NCBI RefSeq assembly: GCF_003462685.1
Contig: NZ_QRVE01000006.1
Coordinates: 7,213-71,212, forward strand
Source: Collinsella sp. AF23-4AC
GTDB taxonomy: Bacteria; Actinomycetota; Coriobacteriia; Coriobacteriales; Coriobacteriaceae
Direction: 5' to 3'
DNA length: 64,000 nucleotides
This document shows, in pieces, positions 44,369 to 54,578 of this stretch. Position numbers and translations under genes: made by a program. Within the stretch, counting starts at the first letter, position 1. The number at the start of each line of letters is the position of its first letter. The notes beneath the pieces are model-generated. The model saw only the letters and a list, made by a program, of their open reading frames with translations, did not search any database and was not told where the DNA came from.

Positions 44369-45271
44369 ATGGATCGCAAAAAAGCAATCGCGCTCTCATT
44401 TTCCGTTCCCGTCGCATGGGGCTTTTCGTATCCCCTCATGAAGATCGGCATGGACAGCATGAACGCCACGAGCATCGTTGCGCTGCGCTGCATCATCGCC
44501 TTTGCGGCCTGTCTGCTGCTCTTCCACAAGCACGCGTTGCGCATCAACCGCGACCTTATGGTTCGCGCCGCCATCATCGGTGCCATCATGGCATCCGAGC
44601 TCACGTGCATGTGCCTGGGCTCCAGCCTCACCTCCGCCTCCACCGCCGGCTTTTTGCAGAGCCTGACAGTCGTAATCGTGCCGTTTGCCAACGCAGCCCT
44701 GCTGCGTCGCGCCCCCGAGCGCAAGGTGCTCGTCGGCACCGCCATCGTCACCTGCGGCATGCTGCTGCTCTCGGGCGCCGACTTTACCAGCCTGAATCCC
44801 GGCGCAATCATCATGCTGCTCTCGGCTTTTATCTATGCCAGCCACATTATCGTGGCCAAGCGCTTTGTCGAGGAAGTCGATCCGCTTGCTCTGGGCGTTT
44901 GGCAGCTGGGCTTCGGCGGCTTATTCTCGGGTATCGCCGCATTCACCTTTGGCGGTTTCACGCTTCCCGGCACGCCTAGCGAGATTGTCGTTGTCGTCGC
45001 GCTCGCACTCATCTGCTCTGCCTATGGCTTTATCACCCAAACGCTCGTGCAGCCCCACGTGCCTGCCGAGACCACCGGCTTCGCCTTCTCGCTCGAGCCG
45101 GTATGCTCCGCCGTCTTCTCGTTCTTCCTGGTCGGCGAGGTCCTCAGCCCCATCGCCTTCTTTGGCGCCGCCCTCATCCTCACCGGCGTCATGGTGGCAA
45201 CCGTCGAACTTCCGCACCTTCGCGCACATGGACAGGCTCGCGTGGCAGGAGCGCCCGAGCACGTCTCGTAG
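44369..45271 (+). CDS. EamA/DMT-family transporter
   Basis: A 300-residue protein with ten membrane segments in two EamA repeats; the second ends FSLEPVCSAVFSFFLVGEVL. AAGGAG four bases before the ATG sets the start. The divergent LysR gene at 43344-44210 probably regulates it. It is only distantly like the EamA protein at 4281-5192. Substrate unknown. Confidence 0.9.
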   Translation: MDRKKAIALSFSVPVAWGFSYPLMKIGMDSMNATSIVALRCIIAFAACLLLFHKHALRINRDLMVRAAIIGAIMASELTCMCLGSSLTSASTAGFLQSLTVVIVPFANAALLRRAPERKVLVGTAIVTCGMLLLSGADFTSLNPGAIIMLLSAFIYASHIIVAKRFVEEVDPLALGVWQLGFGGLFSGIAAFTFGGFTLPGTPSEIVVVVALALICSAYGFITQTLVQPHVPAETTGFAFSLEPVCSAVFSFFLVGEVLSPIAFFGAALILTGVMVATVELPHLRAHGQARVAGAPEHVS

Positions 45272-45359
45272 ACCCCACTCCTCATACAGCCGTGGCATAA
45301 AGGCAACCGGTGCGCCTTTACAATAGATGTCAACAGAGCATCTGACGTAAAGGAGCCCC

Positions 45360-46085
45360 ATGGACGCCGCGACCCGCGACCGCAACATAGCAACTTGGTT
45401 GGGCGATGCGCCGCAGCCGGTACGTGACACTACGAACCAGCTGCTCGAGCGCATCGCCCTTTTGCGTGCCGAGCAAACCATCTACCCGGCACAAGACGAC
45501 ATCCTCAATGCCCTCGCCTACACGCCGGCCGACCAGGTCAAGGTTGTCATCTTGGGTCAAGACCCCTATCACGGACCCAACCAGGCCATGGGACTGTCGT
45601 TCTCGGTCCCGGCGACGCAAACCAAGTTGCCGCCGAGCCTGCGCAACATCTATAAGGAGCTCAAAGCCGATCTGGGCTGCCCCATCCCCGCCACGGGAGA
45701 TCTAACGCCATGGGCACTGCAGGGCGTCCTGCTCCTCAACACTACGCTCACCGTGCGCGAGCATGCCGCGAACTCGCACGCCAAGCTGGGCTGGAGCGCG
45801 CTCACCGACTACGTTATCGAACGCTGCTGCCAGCTGCCCCAGCCGGTCGTCTTTTTGGCATGGGGCCGCTTTGCCCAGCAGATGGTCGAAGGCAAGCTCG
45901 CCGCGACCGGCGCGGGCAAGGCAACCGGCAAGTTCTGCCTGGCCTCCACGCACCCCTCGCCGCTTTCGGCCAACCGTGCCACGGCAGAACTCCCCGCTTT
46001 TATGGGATCGCGCCCCTTCTCGGCAGCCAATCGGCTACTCGAGCAGCACGGCTCGACCCCCGTCAACTGGACTTGCCTCGGCTAA
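45360..46085 (+). CDS. ung: Uracil-DNA glycosylase, family 1
   Basis: The 241-residue enzyme removes uracil from DNA. It has the family 1 motifs VVILGQDPYHGPNQAMGLSF (catalytic Asp and water-activating His region), LLLNTTLTVRE, and HPSPLSANR near the C-terminus. AAGGAG four bases before the ATG sets the start. A terminator follows directly. Confidence 0.97.
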   Translation: MDAATRDRNIATWLGDAPQPVRDTTNQLLERIALLRAEQTIYPAQDDILNALAYTPADQVKVVILGQDPYHGPNQAMGLSFSVPATQTKLPPSLRNIYKELKADLGCPIPATGDLTPWALQGVLLLNTTLTVREHAANSHAKLGWSALTDYVIERCCQLPQPVVFLAWGRFAQQMVEGKLAATGAGKATGKFCLASTHPSPLSANRATAELPAFMGSRPFSAANRLLEQHGSTPVNWTCLG

Positions 46086-46099
46086 AAATCGATACATCA

Positions 46100-46134
46100 A
46101 AAACGCGCCCGACGGCTTTCCATCGGGCGCGTTT
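46100..46134. terminator. Terminator between ung and the SDR gene
   Basis: AAACGCGCCCGA and TCGGGCGCGTTT form a perfect 12-bp stem around a 10-base loop. The two genes converge on it. Confidence 0.9.
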
Positions 46135-46135
46135 C

Positions 46136-46816
46136 CTATTCAGGCCAAATAAATTGTGTGCGGCCGGCCTCGCCGCCATCGATCAGCAGGCTCTGCCCGG
46201 TCATAAACCGGTTGGTCACGCCCACAAAGTAGATCCACTCGGCGATCTCTTGGGCAGTGGCCCAGCGCTTAAGCGGCGTGAGCTCCATAATCTGGTTCCA
46301 CAGGTGCTCGTCTTCCATCACACAACGGTTGAGCGGCGTGATAACGCCACCCGGGTCCACACTGTTGGCGATGGCCTGCGGCGCCAGACGGTTTGCAAGG
46401 TTCTTGGTGTAGGCGATAACGCCACCCTTGCTGGCGGCATAGGCGGGAAACTCCGATCCCGTATGCCCGCTCGCCGACCCCACATTGACCACGGATTTGA
46501 TAGCCGGCGCAGGCTTGGCGGCAAGCCCCTCCCCCACAAAGGCGTAGTGCTCGGTCACGTTGATGGTGCCACGCAGGTTGGCAGCGATATCGTCGGCCGA
46601 ATCCTGCGTACCGGCAACGTTCACGATTACCTGGGGTTCAAGGTCGCCTGGAAACGAGTCCGGCTCGCGTACATCAACGATCAGATGGCGGTAGCGCTCG
46701 TGTTCGATCGCCGCCGGCAGCAGATCAAAGCCCACGACCTCGTGGCCCTCGTCCAAAAAGCGCTGCACGCACGCGGCTCCGATACCGCCCGAAGCGCCCG
46801 TGATCAAAACCCGCAT
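46136..46816 (-). CDS. Short-chain dehydrogenase/reductase
   Basis: A 226-residue Rossmann enzyme with the TGASGGIG cofactor loop, an NVAGT segment, the catalytic Ser region NVGSASG and YAASK. An Asp after the second strand (GFDL) favours NAD over NADP. AAGGAG before the ATG sets the start. It follows the VUT transporter gene after nine bases and is likely co-transcribed with it. Substrate unknown. Confidence 0.88.
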   Translation of the reverse strand: MRVLITGASGGIGAACVQRFLDEGHEVVGFDLLPAAIEHERYRHLIVDVREPDSFPGDLEPQVIVNVAGTQDSADDIAANLRGTINVTEHYAFVGEGLAAKPAPAIKSVVNVGSASGHTGSEFPAYAASKGGVIAYTKNLANRLAPQAIANSVDPGGVITPLNRCVMEDEHLWNQIMELTPLKRWATAQEIAEWIYFVGVTNRFMTGQSLLIDGGEAGRTQFIWPE

Positions 46817-46825
46817 ACTTGCTCC

Positions 46826-47548
46826 TTAGGCGGTTGCGTGGCGCTCGAGGTACTCGGAACCCACATTCTCGCGCTCCCAGCCGCGCACGACCTTGTAGCC
46901 CACGGGGCTCAGGAAGACCTCGCACAGCAGCTCGGCGACAGCGCCGGTCAGTGAGCACATAAGGACCTGCACCCAGGTCCAACCAAAGAACGTGTGGCTC
47001 ACCACAATGGCAAAGACCAGGTTGTCGATAAACTGGCCAACACCCGTGGACACATAGGAGCGGAAGGCGAAGCTCGCAAAATTATTCTTTTTGAGCATGC
47101 GGCCGAGCGACTGGTTGAGCGTGGAGTTAACCACGGCAGAGACGAGCATTGCCAGCGAAGAGCCCAGCACCACGTACCAGGTGCCACCGATGGTAGCGTT
47201 AAGGGCAGTGTTAACCTCGATCATGCCCGTGTCGTAGTAGGCGCCCCACATACCGGGCGTGAGCGAGCATGCCCAAAAGCACAGGCTCACGGCCAGGTTG
47301 ACCAGCAGCGCGAGGATAGAGATTTTGATGGATGCCTTGGCGCCAAAGCGTTTGCAGATCATGTCCTGGCACAAAAACGAAACCCAGCTCACCACAAAGC
47401 CGCAATCGAGTGCCAGATACGGCAGGCTGATGAGCTCTTTGTTGGCCAGCAGGTTCATCATGATGACACTCACGAAAAACAGCGAAACCGTTGCCGCGGG
47501 AATGCTCCGCAACAGGACCTTGTAGTCCTCCATGACCTTCTTGATCAT
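46826..47548 (-). CDS. Queuosine-precursor transporter, VUT/YhhQ family
   Basis: A 240-residue protein with six membrane segments. Pieces such as KRFGAKASIKISI and STGVGQFIDNLVFAIV match the VUT (YhhQ) family, whose members import preQ0, preQ1 or queuine-type bases. It is somewhat longer than usual at the N-terminus. AAGGAG six bases before the ATG at 47548 sets the start. A folded leader upstream may be a preQ1 riboswitch. The SDR gene follows. Confidence 0.82.
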   Translation of the reverse strand: MIKKVMEDYKVLLRSIPAATVSLFFVSVIMMNLLANKELISLPYLALDCGFVVSWVSFLCQDMICKRFGAKASIKISILALLVNLAVSLCFWACSLTPGMWGAYYDTGMIEVNTALNATIGGTWYVVLGSSLAMLVSAVVNSTLNQSLGRMLKKNNFASFAFRSYVSTGVGQFIDNLVFAIVVSHTFFGWTWVQVLMCSLTGAVAELLCEVFLSPVGYKVVRGWERENVGSEYLERHATA

Positions 47549-47603
47549 TATGTACTCCTTTGGTTTTAGGTTTAACGAGCAGGATATCGGACCCGAACTG
47601 CTC
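47549..47603 (-). promoter_or_regulatory. Candidate preQ1-type riboswitch in the VUT leader
   Basis: On the minus strand, GAGCAG and CTGCTC form a hairpin with a 15-base loop starting TTCGGGT, followed by an A-rich tail (AAACCTAAAACC) running into AAAGGAG. The loop GGGT can pair with ACCT in the tail, as in an H-type pseudoknot. This resembles preQ1-I in plan but not in exact sequence. It is tentative. Confidence 0.35.
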
Positions 47604-47660
47604 GGACGCCCCGGTCTTGAGACGACGGTGGTATGATAGCCGCTCACACGGCATCAGGCA

Positions 47661-47698
47661 AGCAAACGGCGCGGCAGCCCCGCAGGGCCACCGCGCCG
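47661..47698 (-). terminator. Terminator after prfC
   Basis: On the minus strand GGCGCGG pairs with CCGCGCC, with GGCCCTGCGGGGCTG stacking inside, then GTTTGCTT. It lies six bases beyond the prfC stop codon. Confidence 0.8.
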
Positions 47699-47703
47699 AT
47701 GCG

Positions 47704-49317
<1,614 letters not shown>

Positions 49318-49460
49318 GCGGATCCTTTCTTGCATTGAGTGCATTACGTCGTTGTAACCGTATTATTGTAGCCGCGAAATCTCGCTCTAGGGCGCCTATC
49401 AGGACAAATTCATCAGTCAGAACGTGAACGGCTAGTTATCGAAAGTATTCTGCAGCAGAC

Positions 49461-49760
49461 TGTCTCAATCTGTAACAGCAGAGCTTATTTGCCCCCCCCT
49501 ATCTGTTACAGATTGAGACAAACGAACTTGTCCGCCGGCACAATCTCAATCTGTAACACCTGGCCGCCCAAATTGGGTCTAGCTGTTACAAATCGAGATA
49601 AACGGAAAGGCAGGCAGCCAATGTCTCGTTCTGTAACATCTAGCCGCGCAAATCGACTCTTACTGTTACAGATTGAGACAAATAGGCAGGCGGGAAAATA
49701 ACATCTCAATCTGTAACAGCTGGCGACCAAAAACGGACCCAGATGTTACAGATTGAGATT
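49461..49760. repeat. Array of eight alternating inverted TGTTACAGATTGAGA repeats, 80-bp period
   Basis: Forward copies (TGTTACAGATTGAGA) begin at 49504, 49584, 49664 and 49744. Reverse copies (TCTCAATCTGTAACA) begin at 49463, 49544, 49624 and 49704. Spacing within each orientation is 80 bases (once 81), so orientation flips every 40 bases. Alternate spacers also resemble each other, so this is a degenerate 80-bp tandem unit with an internal dyad. A stretch of eight C lies at 49492-49499. The repeats fill the 540-base gap between prfC and the GntR gene. Confidence 0.9.
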
Positions 49761-49822
49761 GTTTTGGAGCAAGCGCGGCGCCGATGGTCTATTCCACATT
49801 TAGCTCTTGCATAACTGTGCAT

Positions 49823-49857
49823 AGTGTATATATACTGTGCTTACCGGTTATATACAC
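49823..49857. promoter_or_regulatory. Inverted repeat operator candidate for the GntR/ABC operon
   Basis: GTGTATATA at 49824-49832 and TATATACAC at 49849-49857 are a perfect 9-bp dyad with a 16-base gap, 27 bases before the GntR start. The AGTGTA/TACAC ends resemble those known for B. subtilis YtrA, the same GntR subfamily. Confidence 0.6.
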
Positions 49858-49884
49858 GTGTAGCCCAACAGCTAAGGAGCCGCT

Positions 49885-50265
49885 GTGGACATCATCCTAT
49901 CCAATTCGAGCGATAAGCCCATCTACGAGCAGATAACCTCGCAGGTCAAAGCTCAGATCTTATCGGGCACGCTCGCTGCGGGAGCCAAACTCCCCAGCAT
50001 CCGTGCACTCGCGAGCGACCTGGGCGTGAGCGTAATCACCACCAAGCGTGCCTACGCCGACTTGGAGCAGCTTGGCTTTATCTGCACCGTGCAGGGCAAG
50101 GGCTGTTTTGTCGCCGAGGGCAACCAGGAGCTTTTGCGCGAAAACCAGCTCTGCCATATCGAAGAGCTACTTGCGAAAGCGGCGAGCCAAGCCGAAACCC
50201 TGGGCGTCACGCGCGACAAACTGCACGAGATGCTCGACCTGGTAGCCCCCGAAACCATGCAGTAG
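49885..50265 (+). CDS. GntR-family regulator, YtrA subfamily
   Basis: A 126-residue protein with the GntR HTH (PIYEQITSQVKAQILSGTL... LPSIRALASDLGVSVITTKRAY) and only a short C-terminal helix region, as in YtrA-type regulators that control ABC operons. The start is GTG, five bases after AAGGAG. It is first in an operon with an ATPase and a permease gene and likely represses it through the inverted repeat upstream. Many YtrA systems respond to cell wall-active compounds; the signal here is unknown. Confidence 0.9.
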   Translation: MDIILSNSSDKPIYEQITSQVKAQILSGTLAAGAKLPSIRALASDLGVSVITTKRAYADLEQLGFICTVQGKGCFVAEGNQELLRENQLCHIEELLAKAASQAETLGVTRDKLHEMLDLVAPETMQ

Positions 50266-50288
50266 CCATCTGCAAGAAAGGCTATACC

Positions 50289-51170
50289 ATGCAAAACTTG
50301 CTTGAACTCAAAGGCATCTCACACGCTGTAAGCGACCGCTTTTCGCTGCGCGACGTCACGCTTGCCGTGGAGCCTGGCCAGATCATCGGCTTTGTTGGTG
50401 CCAACGGTGCTGGCAAAACAACGACGATTCGAGCTGCTCTCGGGCTTATAAAGCTCGATGCCGGCGAAGTGCACCTGTTTGGGCAGCGCTGTGGCGCCGA
50501 CGCGCCCGATGAGTCGCAACGCCATCTACGCTCCCGCGTCGGTCTTGTCCTGGACACGTGCCCCTTCCCCTCCACGCTCAAGGTGGGCCAGATCGAGTCG
50601 CTCGTAGGCCCAGCGTACCCCACGTGGGACCGCGAAACGTTCGCCGGATTCATCAACCGATTTGGCCTCGATCCCAAGACAAAGGTCAAGGACCTCTCCC
50701 GCGGCATGGGCATGAAACTGCAGCTTGCCTGTGCGCTCAGTCACAAGGCCAAGCTGCTCGTTTTGGACGAAGCCACCGCGGGCCTCGATCCCATGGCACG
50801 CGAGGAACTGCTTGATGAGCTGCTTGCCTTTGTCGCCGACGGCCAGCACAGTGTGCTGCTCTCGAGCCACATTACGTCCGACCTCGATCGCACCGCTGAT
50901 CGCGTCATCTGCATCGATAATGGCTCGATTATTTTTGACCTGCCGCGCGAGGACATTACCGACCGCGCCGGCATCGCCCACTGCACCCAATCGCAGGCTG
51001 CCGAGCTTATGGCTTGCGTCGAAGGCGCCCGTGCCGCCCGTCACGCCTACAGCGTGGACGTACTCGTACCCAACCGTCGCGAAACGCTCGAGGCCTTTCC
51101 CGAGATTCCCTGCGATCGGGCAACCATTGATGACTATCTGCGCCTCATACTGAAAGGGGCTTCGAAATGA
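50289..51170 (+). CDS. ABC transporter ATP-binding protein
   Basis: The 293-residue protein has Walker A GANGAGKTTTIRA, the signature LSRGMGMKLQLA (LSGGQ variant), Walker B LLVLDEATAGLDP and an H-loop (LLSSHITSDLD). The TypeA/CcmA-like layout matches exporters in YtrA-type operons. AAGAAAGG precedes the ATG. Its last codons overlap the permease start (ATGA). Confidence 0.93.
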   Translation: MQNLLELKGISHAVSDRFSLRDVTLAVEPGQIIGFVGANGAGKTTTIRAALGLIKLDAGEVHLFGQRCGADAPDESQRHLRSRVGLVLDTCPFPSTLKVGQIESLVGPAYPTWDRETFAGFINRFGLDPKTKVKDLSRGMGMKLQLACALSHKAKLLVLDEATAGLDPMAREELLDELLAFVADGQHSVLLSSHITSDLDRTADRVICIDNGSIIFDLPREDITDRAGIAHCTQSQAAELMACVEGARAARHAYSVDVLVPNRRETLEAFPEIPCDRATIDDYLRLILKGASK

Positions 51171-51865
51171 AACGCGCCTTTATGTCCGAACTCGCCATCG
51201 TTCGCACGCTCATCCCGAGCATTGCGGGCGTCGGCTTGTTCATCTTCGTTGTGCTGACGCTCGTCAACGCGTCGGATGGCGATTCCGGTATGAGCGCCGG
51301 CGCCTGCGCCGTCAGTGCCATGTCGCCCATCATAGTCATGAACTCACTGGCCGGTTTCGACAATCAAAACGGTTGGGAGCGCTACCGGGCAACGCTGCCC
51401 TTCTCGCGCAAAGACATCATCCGCGCACGCTACCTGAGCGTTATTGTCTTCTCCGCCGTCATGGCATGTGCAGCTACGCTTTTGAGCATCGCCTCCATCC
51501 CGCTCTTCAACAGCGCGGGCATTCCTTCGACGGGACAGACGGTCTTTGAAATCGCAATCGCCTCGGCAGCATCGATGCTCATCTCCCTCATGATGGTGTT
51601 TTTGGCGCAGCCGCTGTTCTTTCGATTTGGTCACATGGAGGCGCTGCGCCTATCCGTTGGCCTGTTTGCCCTGCTTGGTTGCGGCACCATGGCCACGCTG
51701 AGCTCCTCCAACCCCATCAGCAACTGGCTCATGTCGATTGCCGGAGCGAATCCCGATCCTGCCGTTCTTGGCTGCCTGTGCGCAGGAATTGCCGTACTGG
51801 CCCTCGCGCTATGTGCAGTCAGCTGTACCGTCAGCACCAAGGTTTATCAAGTACGCGATCTGTAG
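51167..51865 (+). CDS. ABC-2 type permease
   Basis: A 232-residue protein with about six membrane segments and the YGxNxxxGWERYRATLPFSR-like cytoplasmic segment (NQNGWERYRATLPFSRKDI) found in ABC-2 permeases of YtrC/bacitracin-export type operons. It overlaps the ATPase gene by four bases, so subunits are made together. Export of a small molecule or peptide is likely; the substrate is unknown. Confidence 0.85.
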   Translation: MKRAFMSELAIVRTLIPSIAGVGLFIFVVLTLVNASDGDSGMSAGACAVSAMSPIIVMNSLAGFDNQNGWERYRATLPFSRKDIIRARYLSVIVFSAVMACAATLLSIASIPLFNSAGIPSTGQTVFEIAIASAASMLISLMMVFLAQPLFFRFGHMEALRLSVGLFALLGCGTMATLSSSNPISNWLMSIAGANPDPAVLGCLCAGIAVLALALCAVSCTVSTKVYQVRDL

Positions 51866-51960
51866 GCACGCGAAACTCGACCTATGCAGGCCACTATCGG
51901 TCGCAATCGCCCATCCGCAAATCCGTGACAAACGGCATGTCCCCGGCGTGCGTCACCGTG

Positions 51961-53265
51961 CTACTTACGCAGCGGCTTGGGCAGCGGAATGCCAGCGGCG
52001 ATAACGGCGGCGATGATCATGCAGACGATGCCCTTGAGCGGGAAGCACATAAGCAGCAGGCCCACAACCATGACAGGCTGGCGCATGACCGCACCCATCG
52101 TCGATGCCGTGCAGACGGCGACGCAAAAGACCGGATCTGCGCCGGTGAGGATGGCAAGGCCATAGCCCAGGCTTACGCCCGAGAAGATAACGGGGAAGAA
52201 GTGGCCGCCGCGCCAACCAAGGTTGATGAGGGCGGGCGTCAGCATGGCCTTAACAAGACCGGTCGCGATAAGCACGCCGGCGGGAATGGTGAGGTAGGTC
52301 TCCATAAGTACATCGGCCTGGGTCTCGCCGGCAAACATGGTGTAGGGCAAGACCGTGCCGCAGATGGCGAGCGCCAGACCGGCCAGCATGGCCCTGACGA
52401 CAGGACGCTCCCCTATTGCATGGGACAGCGCCTCGCTCGCGTGCTCCGAGACAAAGTACAGCCAGCCGCAAACGGTGCCAACCAACGCCAGCGGGATGAG
52501 CCAGGCAAGCTCCAGGTTGCCCACCTCGGCGGCCTCGAACCTGGGCATGCCCATGCCGCCGCCCATAACCTGGCCGAGCAGCAGATAGGTGCCCAGGCCG
52601 CCGGCAATCGCAATACCGTAGACCACAGTCTTCTGTGCCTTGGGCAGTTTGATGGTGATCTCGCCGGACGCGGACCCATCGCCGGCGTCTTCGCCCTGGC
52701 CGTCGGCGCTACCGGCGAGCGGCGCCACAAAGCCAAAGACGGGCGCGGTAAAGAGCGCCGTCAGCGCGGCCTGGGTGCCCAACAGCGTGAGCTCCCTGAA
52801 CTCGGCGCCAAAGCGGCGCATGCGGTCGCCGACCCAGCTGCACAGACCCGCGATAACGCCGGTCAGGCCGGCCTCCGGTCCAATACTTCCGCCAAACAGC
52901 AGCGGCAGCAATGCCGCGAGCGAAAGCTTGCCCAGGTTGTCGTACGGGTAGCGCCCGTCTTGCTTAACCTTAGCCATCACCTGGTTGAGGTCGTCGGTCT
53001 TGGTGCCCGTAAGCTTTTCGTACAGGCCGATCAGCAGGCCGCCCAGCAGGCAGACGAAAAACGGATACGGCAGAAAACCGAACGGGCCGCTGGCGAGTTC
53101 GGGCGACGCCGCGCCCAGCATGTGGGGGATCTCGGTCCACAGATAGTCGATACCGTGCTCCATCGCAAAAAAGAACAGCCAGACCGCGGCACCTGCGAAC
53201 GCACCGGTCACGGCAACGCTCATTAAAAACAGCGCGCGGTTTTTGGGTTTGGCAAGGCTATCCAT
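51961..53265 (-). CDS. ClC-family chloride channel or antiporter
   Basis: A 434-residue protein with 10 or more membrane segments. It keeps GGSIGPEAGLTGV (the GxEGP-like filter segment), APVFGFVAPL and GWRGGHFFPVIFSG, ClC hallmarks, and has a short charged insert (about 197-215). The YfeO-like branch fits best. GGGAGG precedes the ATG. The end of the upstream LOG-like gene overlaps its first 43 bases in another frame. Confidence 0.85.
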   Translation of the reverse strand: MDSLAKPKNRALFLMSVAVTGAFAGAAVWLFFFAMEHGIDYLWTEIPHMLGAASPELASGPFGFLPYPFFVCLLGGLLIGLYEKLTGTKTDDLNQVMAKVKQDGRYPYDNLGKLSLAALLPLLFGGSIGPEAGLTGVIAGLCSWVGDRMRRFGAEFRELTLLGTQAALTALFTAPVFGFVAPLAGSADGQGEDAGDGSASGEITIKLPKAQKTVVYGIAIAGGLGTYLLLGQVMGGGMGMPRFEAAEVGNLELAWLIPLALVGTVCGWLYFVSEHASEALSHAIGERPVVRAMLAGLALAICGTVLPYTMFAGETQADVLMETYLTIPAGVLIATGLVKAMLTPALINLGWRGGHFFPVIFSGVSLGYGLAILTGADPVFCVAVCTASTMGAVMRQPVMVVGLLLMCFPLKGIVCMIIAAVIAAGIPLPKPLRK

Positions 53266-53924
53266 CGGGTCCTCCCGCGGTCAAAGTCGACATAGATACG
53301 TTTTATTGTAGAGCGAGCGTTGCCCAGACAAGCCAACCATCCGCGCTGCAAACGGCACCATTGGGAGTCATAGCGGAACAGGCTCAAGACTTGTCCGTTA
53401 ATAATCGAGGCAATCTCGCGCAAATCGTCGGCAAAGTAGATGCCTTGTTGGCGCTGCGGACTCGACAATGCCTTTTCGATCATGTGCCCGAGCAGGGCTT
53501 TGAGGTCGTTGTAGTACCCACCCAGGTTGTACAGAATGCACGGAGCACTCAGGTGCCCCAACGATACCGCGGACATAACCTCGGCAATCTCCTCGAGCGT
53601 GCCCGTCCCACCGGGAAAGGCGATGAACGCATCACCGAGCTCGATCATCTTGGCTTTGCGCTCGGCCATGTCACTTGTAACGATAAGGTCGTCGATGCCC
53701 TCGTGCTGGAACTCCGCCTCGATAAAAAAGCTCGGCTCAACGCCCGTCACGTGTCCACCTGCCTCGAGTACGCTATCGGCGAGCGCGCCCATCAGGCCCG
53801 ATTTGGACCCGCCGTATACCAGCGCGTGCCCGTTGGAGCCAATCCAGTTGCCCAGCTCTTGCACCGCAGGCAGAAACGCCGGGTCATTGCCGACGCTGGC
53901 GCCCAGGTATACCGTGATATTCAT
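53223..53924 (-). CDS. LOG/TIGR00730 Rossmann-fold protein with extra C-terminal tail
   Basis: The protein has the lysine decarboxylase-like (LOG) motifs: VYGGSKSGLMG and FPGGTGTLEEIAEVMS, where PGGTGTLEE binds nucleotide. Family members release cytokinin-type bases from ribotides or have related phosphoribohydrolase roles. The family core ends near residue 185; this frame runs to 233 residues with a basic, unlike tail that overlaps the ClC gene by 43 bases. The tail may come from loss of an earlier stop codon. Confidence 0.85.
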   Translation of the reverse strand: MNITVYLGASVGNDPAFLPAVQELGNWIGSNGHALVYGGSKSGLMGALADSVLEAGGHVTGVEPSFFIEAEFQHEGIDDLIVTSDMAERKAKMIELGDAFIAFPGGTGTLEEIAEVMSAVSLGHLSAPCILYNLGGYYNDLKALLGHMIEKALSSPQRQQGIYFADDLREIASIINGQVLSLFRYDSQWCRLQRGWLACLGNARSTIKRIYVDFDRGRTRWIALPNPKTARCF

Positions 53925-53960
53925 ATTCAGTCCCCCTCGTCGTGACGCGCGGCGCCCGTT

Positions 53961-54386
53961 CTAGCGTTGGCGTCGGCGATATTCGCGCACACGGCGCGAC
54001 AGGTCGGCGAGCTCGTCACGATCGAGCTCTTCCAAATGCTCCAGATCGTCCATAAAGCGCGCCATGGTGTCCTTTTGGCGCAGCTTGATGAGCATATTGC
54101 AGTAGTTCACCGCCACACCCGTGAGCATGGCGATGTAGAAGATGCTGATAACGCTCAGGACGACGGTAATAGCGCGAGCGACCGGCGTTTCGGCCGGGAT
54201 ATCGCCAAAGCCGATGGTCGAGACCGTCTCAAAGCTAAACCAGAGACCATCGCCAAACGTGAGGGTCGTGGGCTCGGACAGCCAGACAGCCGTCGAGCAC
54301 AGCAGATAGAAGATAAGAAACAGGCCCGTGATGCGCGCAAAGCCAGCCTGGCGCAACACGTCGGCAAGCGTCCTCAACTTGTTCAT
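53961..54386 (-). CDS. Two-helix potassium channel
   Basis: A 141-residue protein with two membrane helices around the filter TVSTIGFGDIP (TxGFGD), the Ion_trans_2 layout of KcsA-like channels, and a charged C-terminal helix (about 105-141) likely to be a coiled coil. AAGGGG precedes the ATG at 54386. It could act with the ClC protein in ion balance, but this is only proximity. Confidence 0.88.
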   Translation of the reverse strand: MNKLRTLADVLRQAGFARITGLFLIFYLLCSTAVWLSEPTTLTFGDGLWFSFETVSTIGFGDIPAETPVARAITVVLSVISIFYIAMLTGVAVNYCNMLIKLRQKDTMARFMDDLEHLEELDRDELADLSRRVREYRRRQR

Positions 54387-54442
54387 CGCGACCCCTTTTC
54401 TCAGATGCCCAATCACATTCGCTCGGTATTGTCCCACATCCG

Positions 54443-54494
54443 GCACTTGAGGACGTTCCTTTTGTGCCGGCAGAAAGGGACTGTCCCCAAGTGC
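54443..54494. repeat. Imperfect palindrome of the GGGAC-core family
   Basis: GCACTTG (54443) pairs with CAAGTGC (54488), with GAGGACGTTCC and GGGACTGTCCC inside, and a TGCCGGCA palindrome near the middle. It shares GGACGTTC with 41811-41870 and GGGACTGTCCC with the GGGGCTGTCCC elements. Confidence 0.75.
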
Positions 54495-54578
54495 TGGGAG
54501 GAACCGTTTAGCGGCGCAACTGCCGGTTAGGCAGGCTGAGCTGGTATCCTTGTGCGGTAACGTCTCGATTCGTTAGGA

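Noticed and set aside
49461..49760. CRISPR array
   Set aside because: Repeats alternate in orientation, spacers resemble each other and there are no cas genes.
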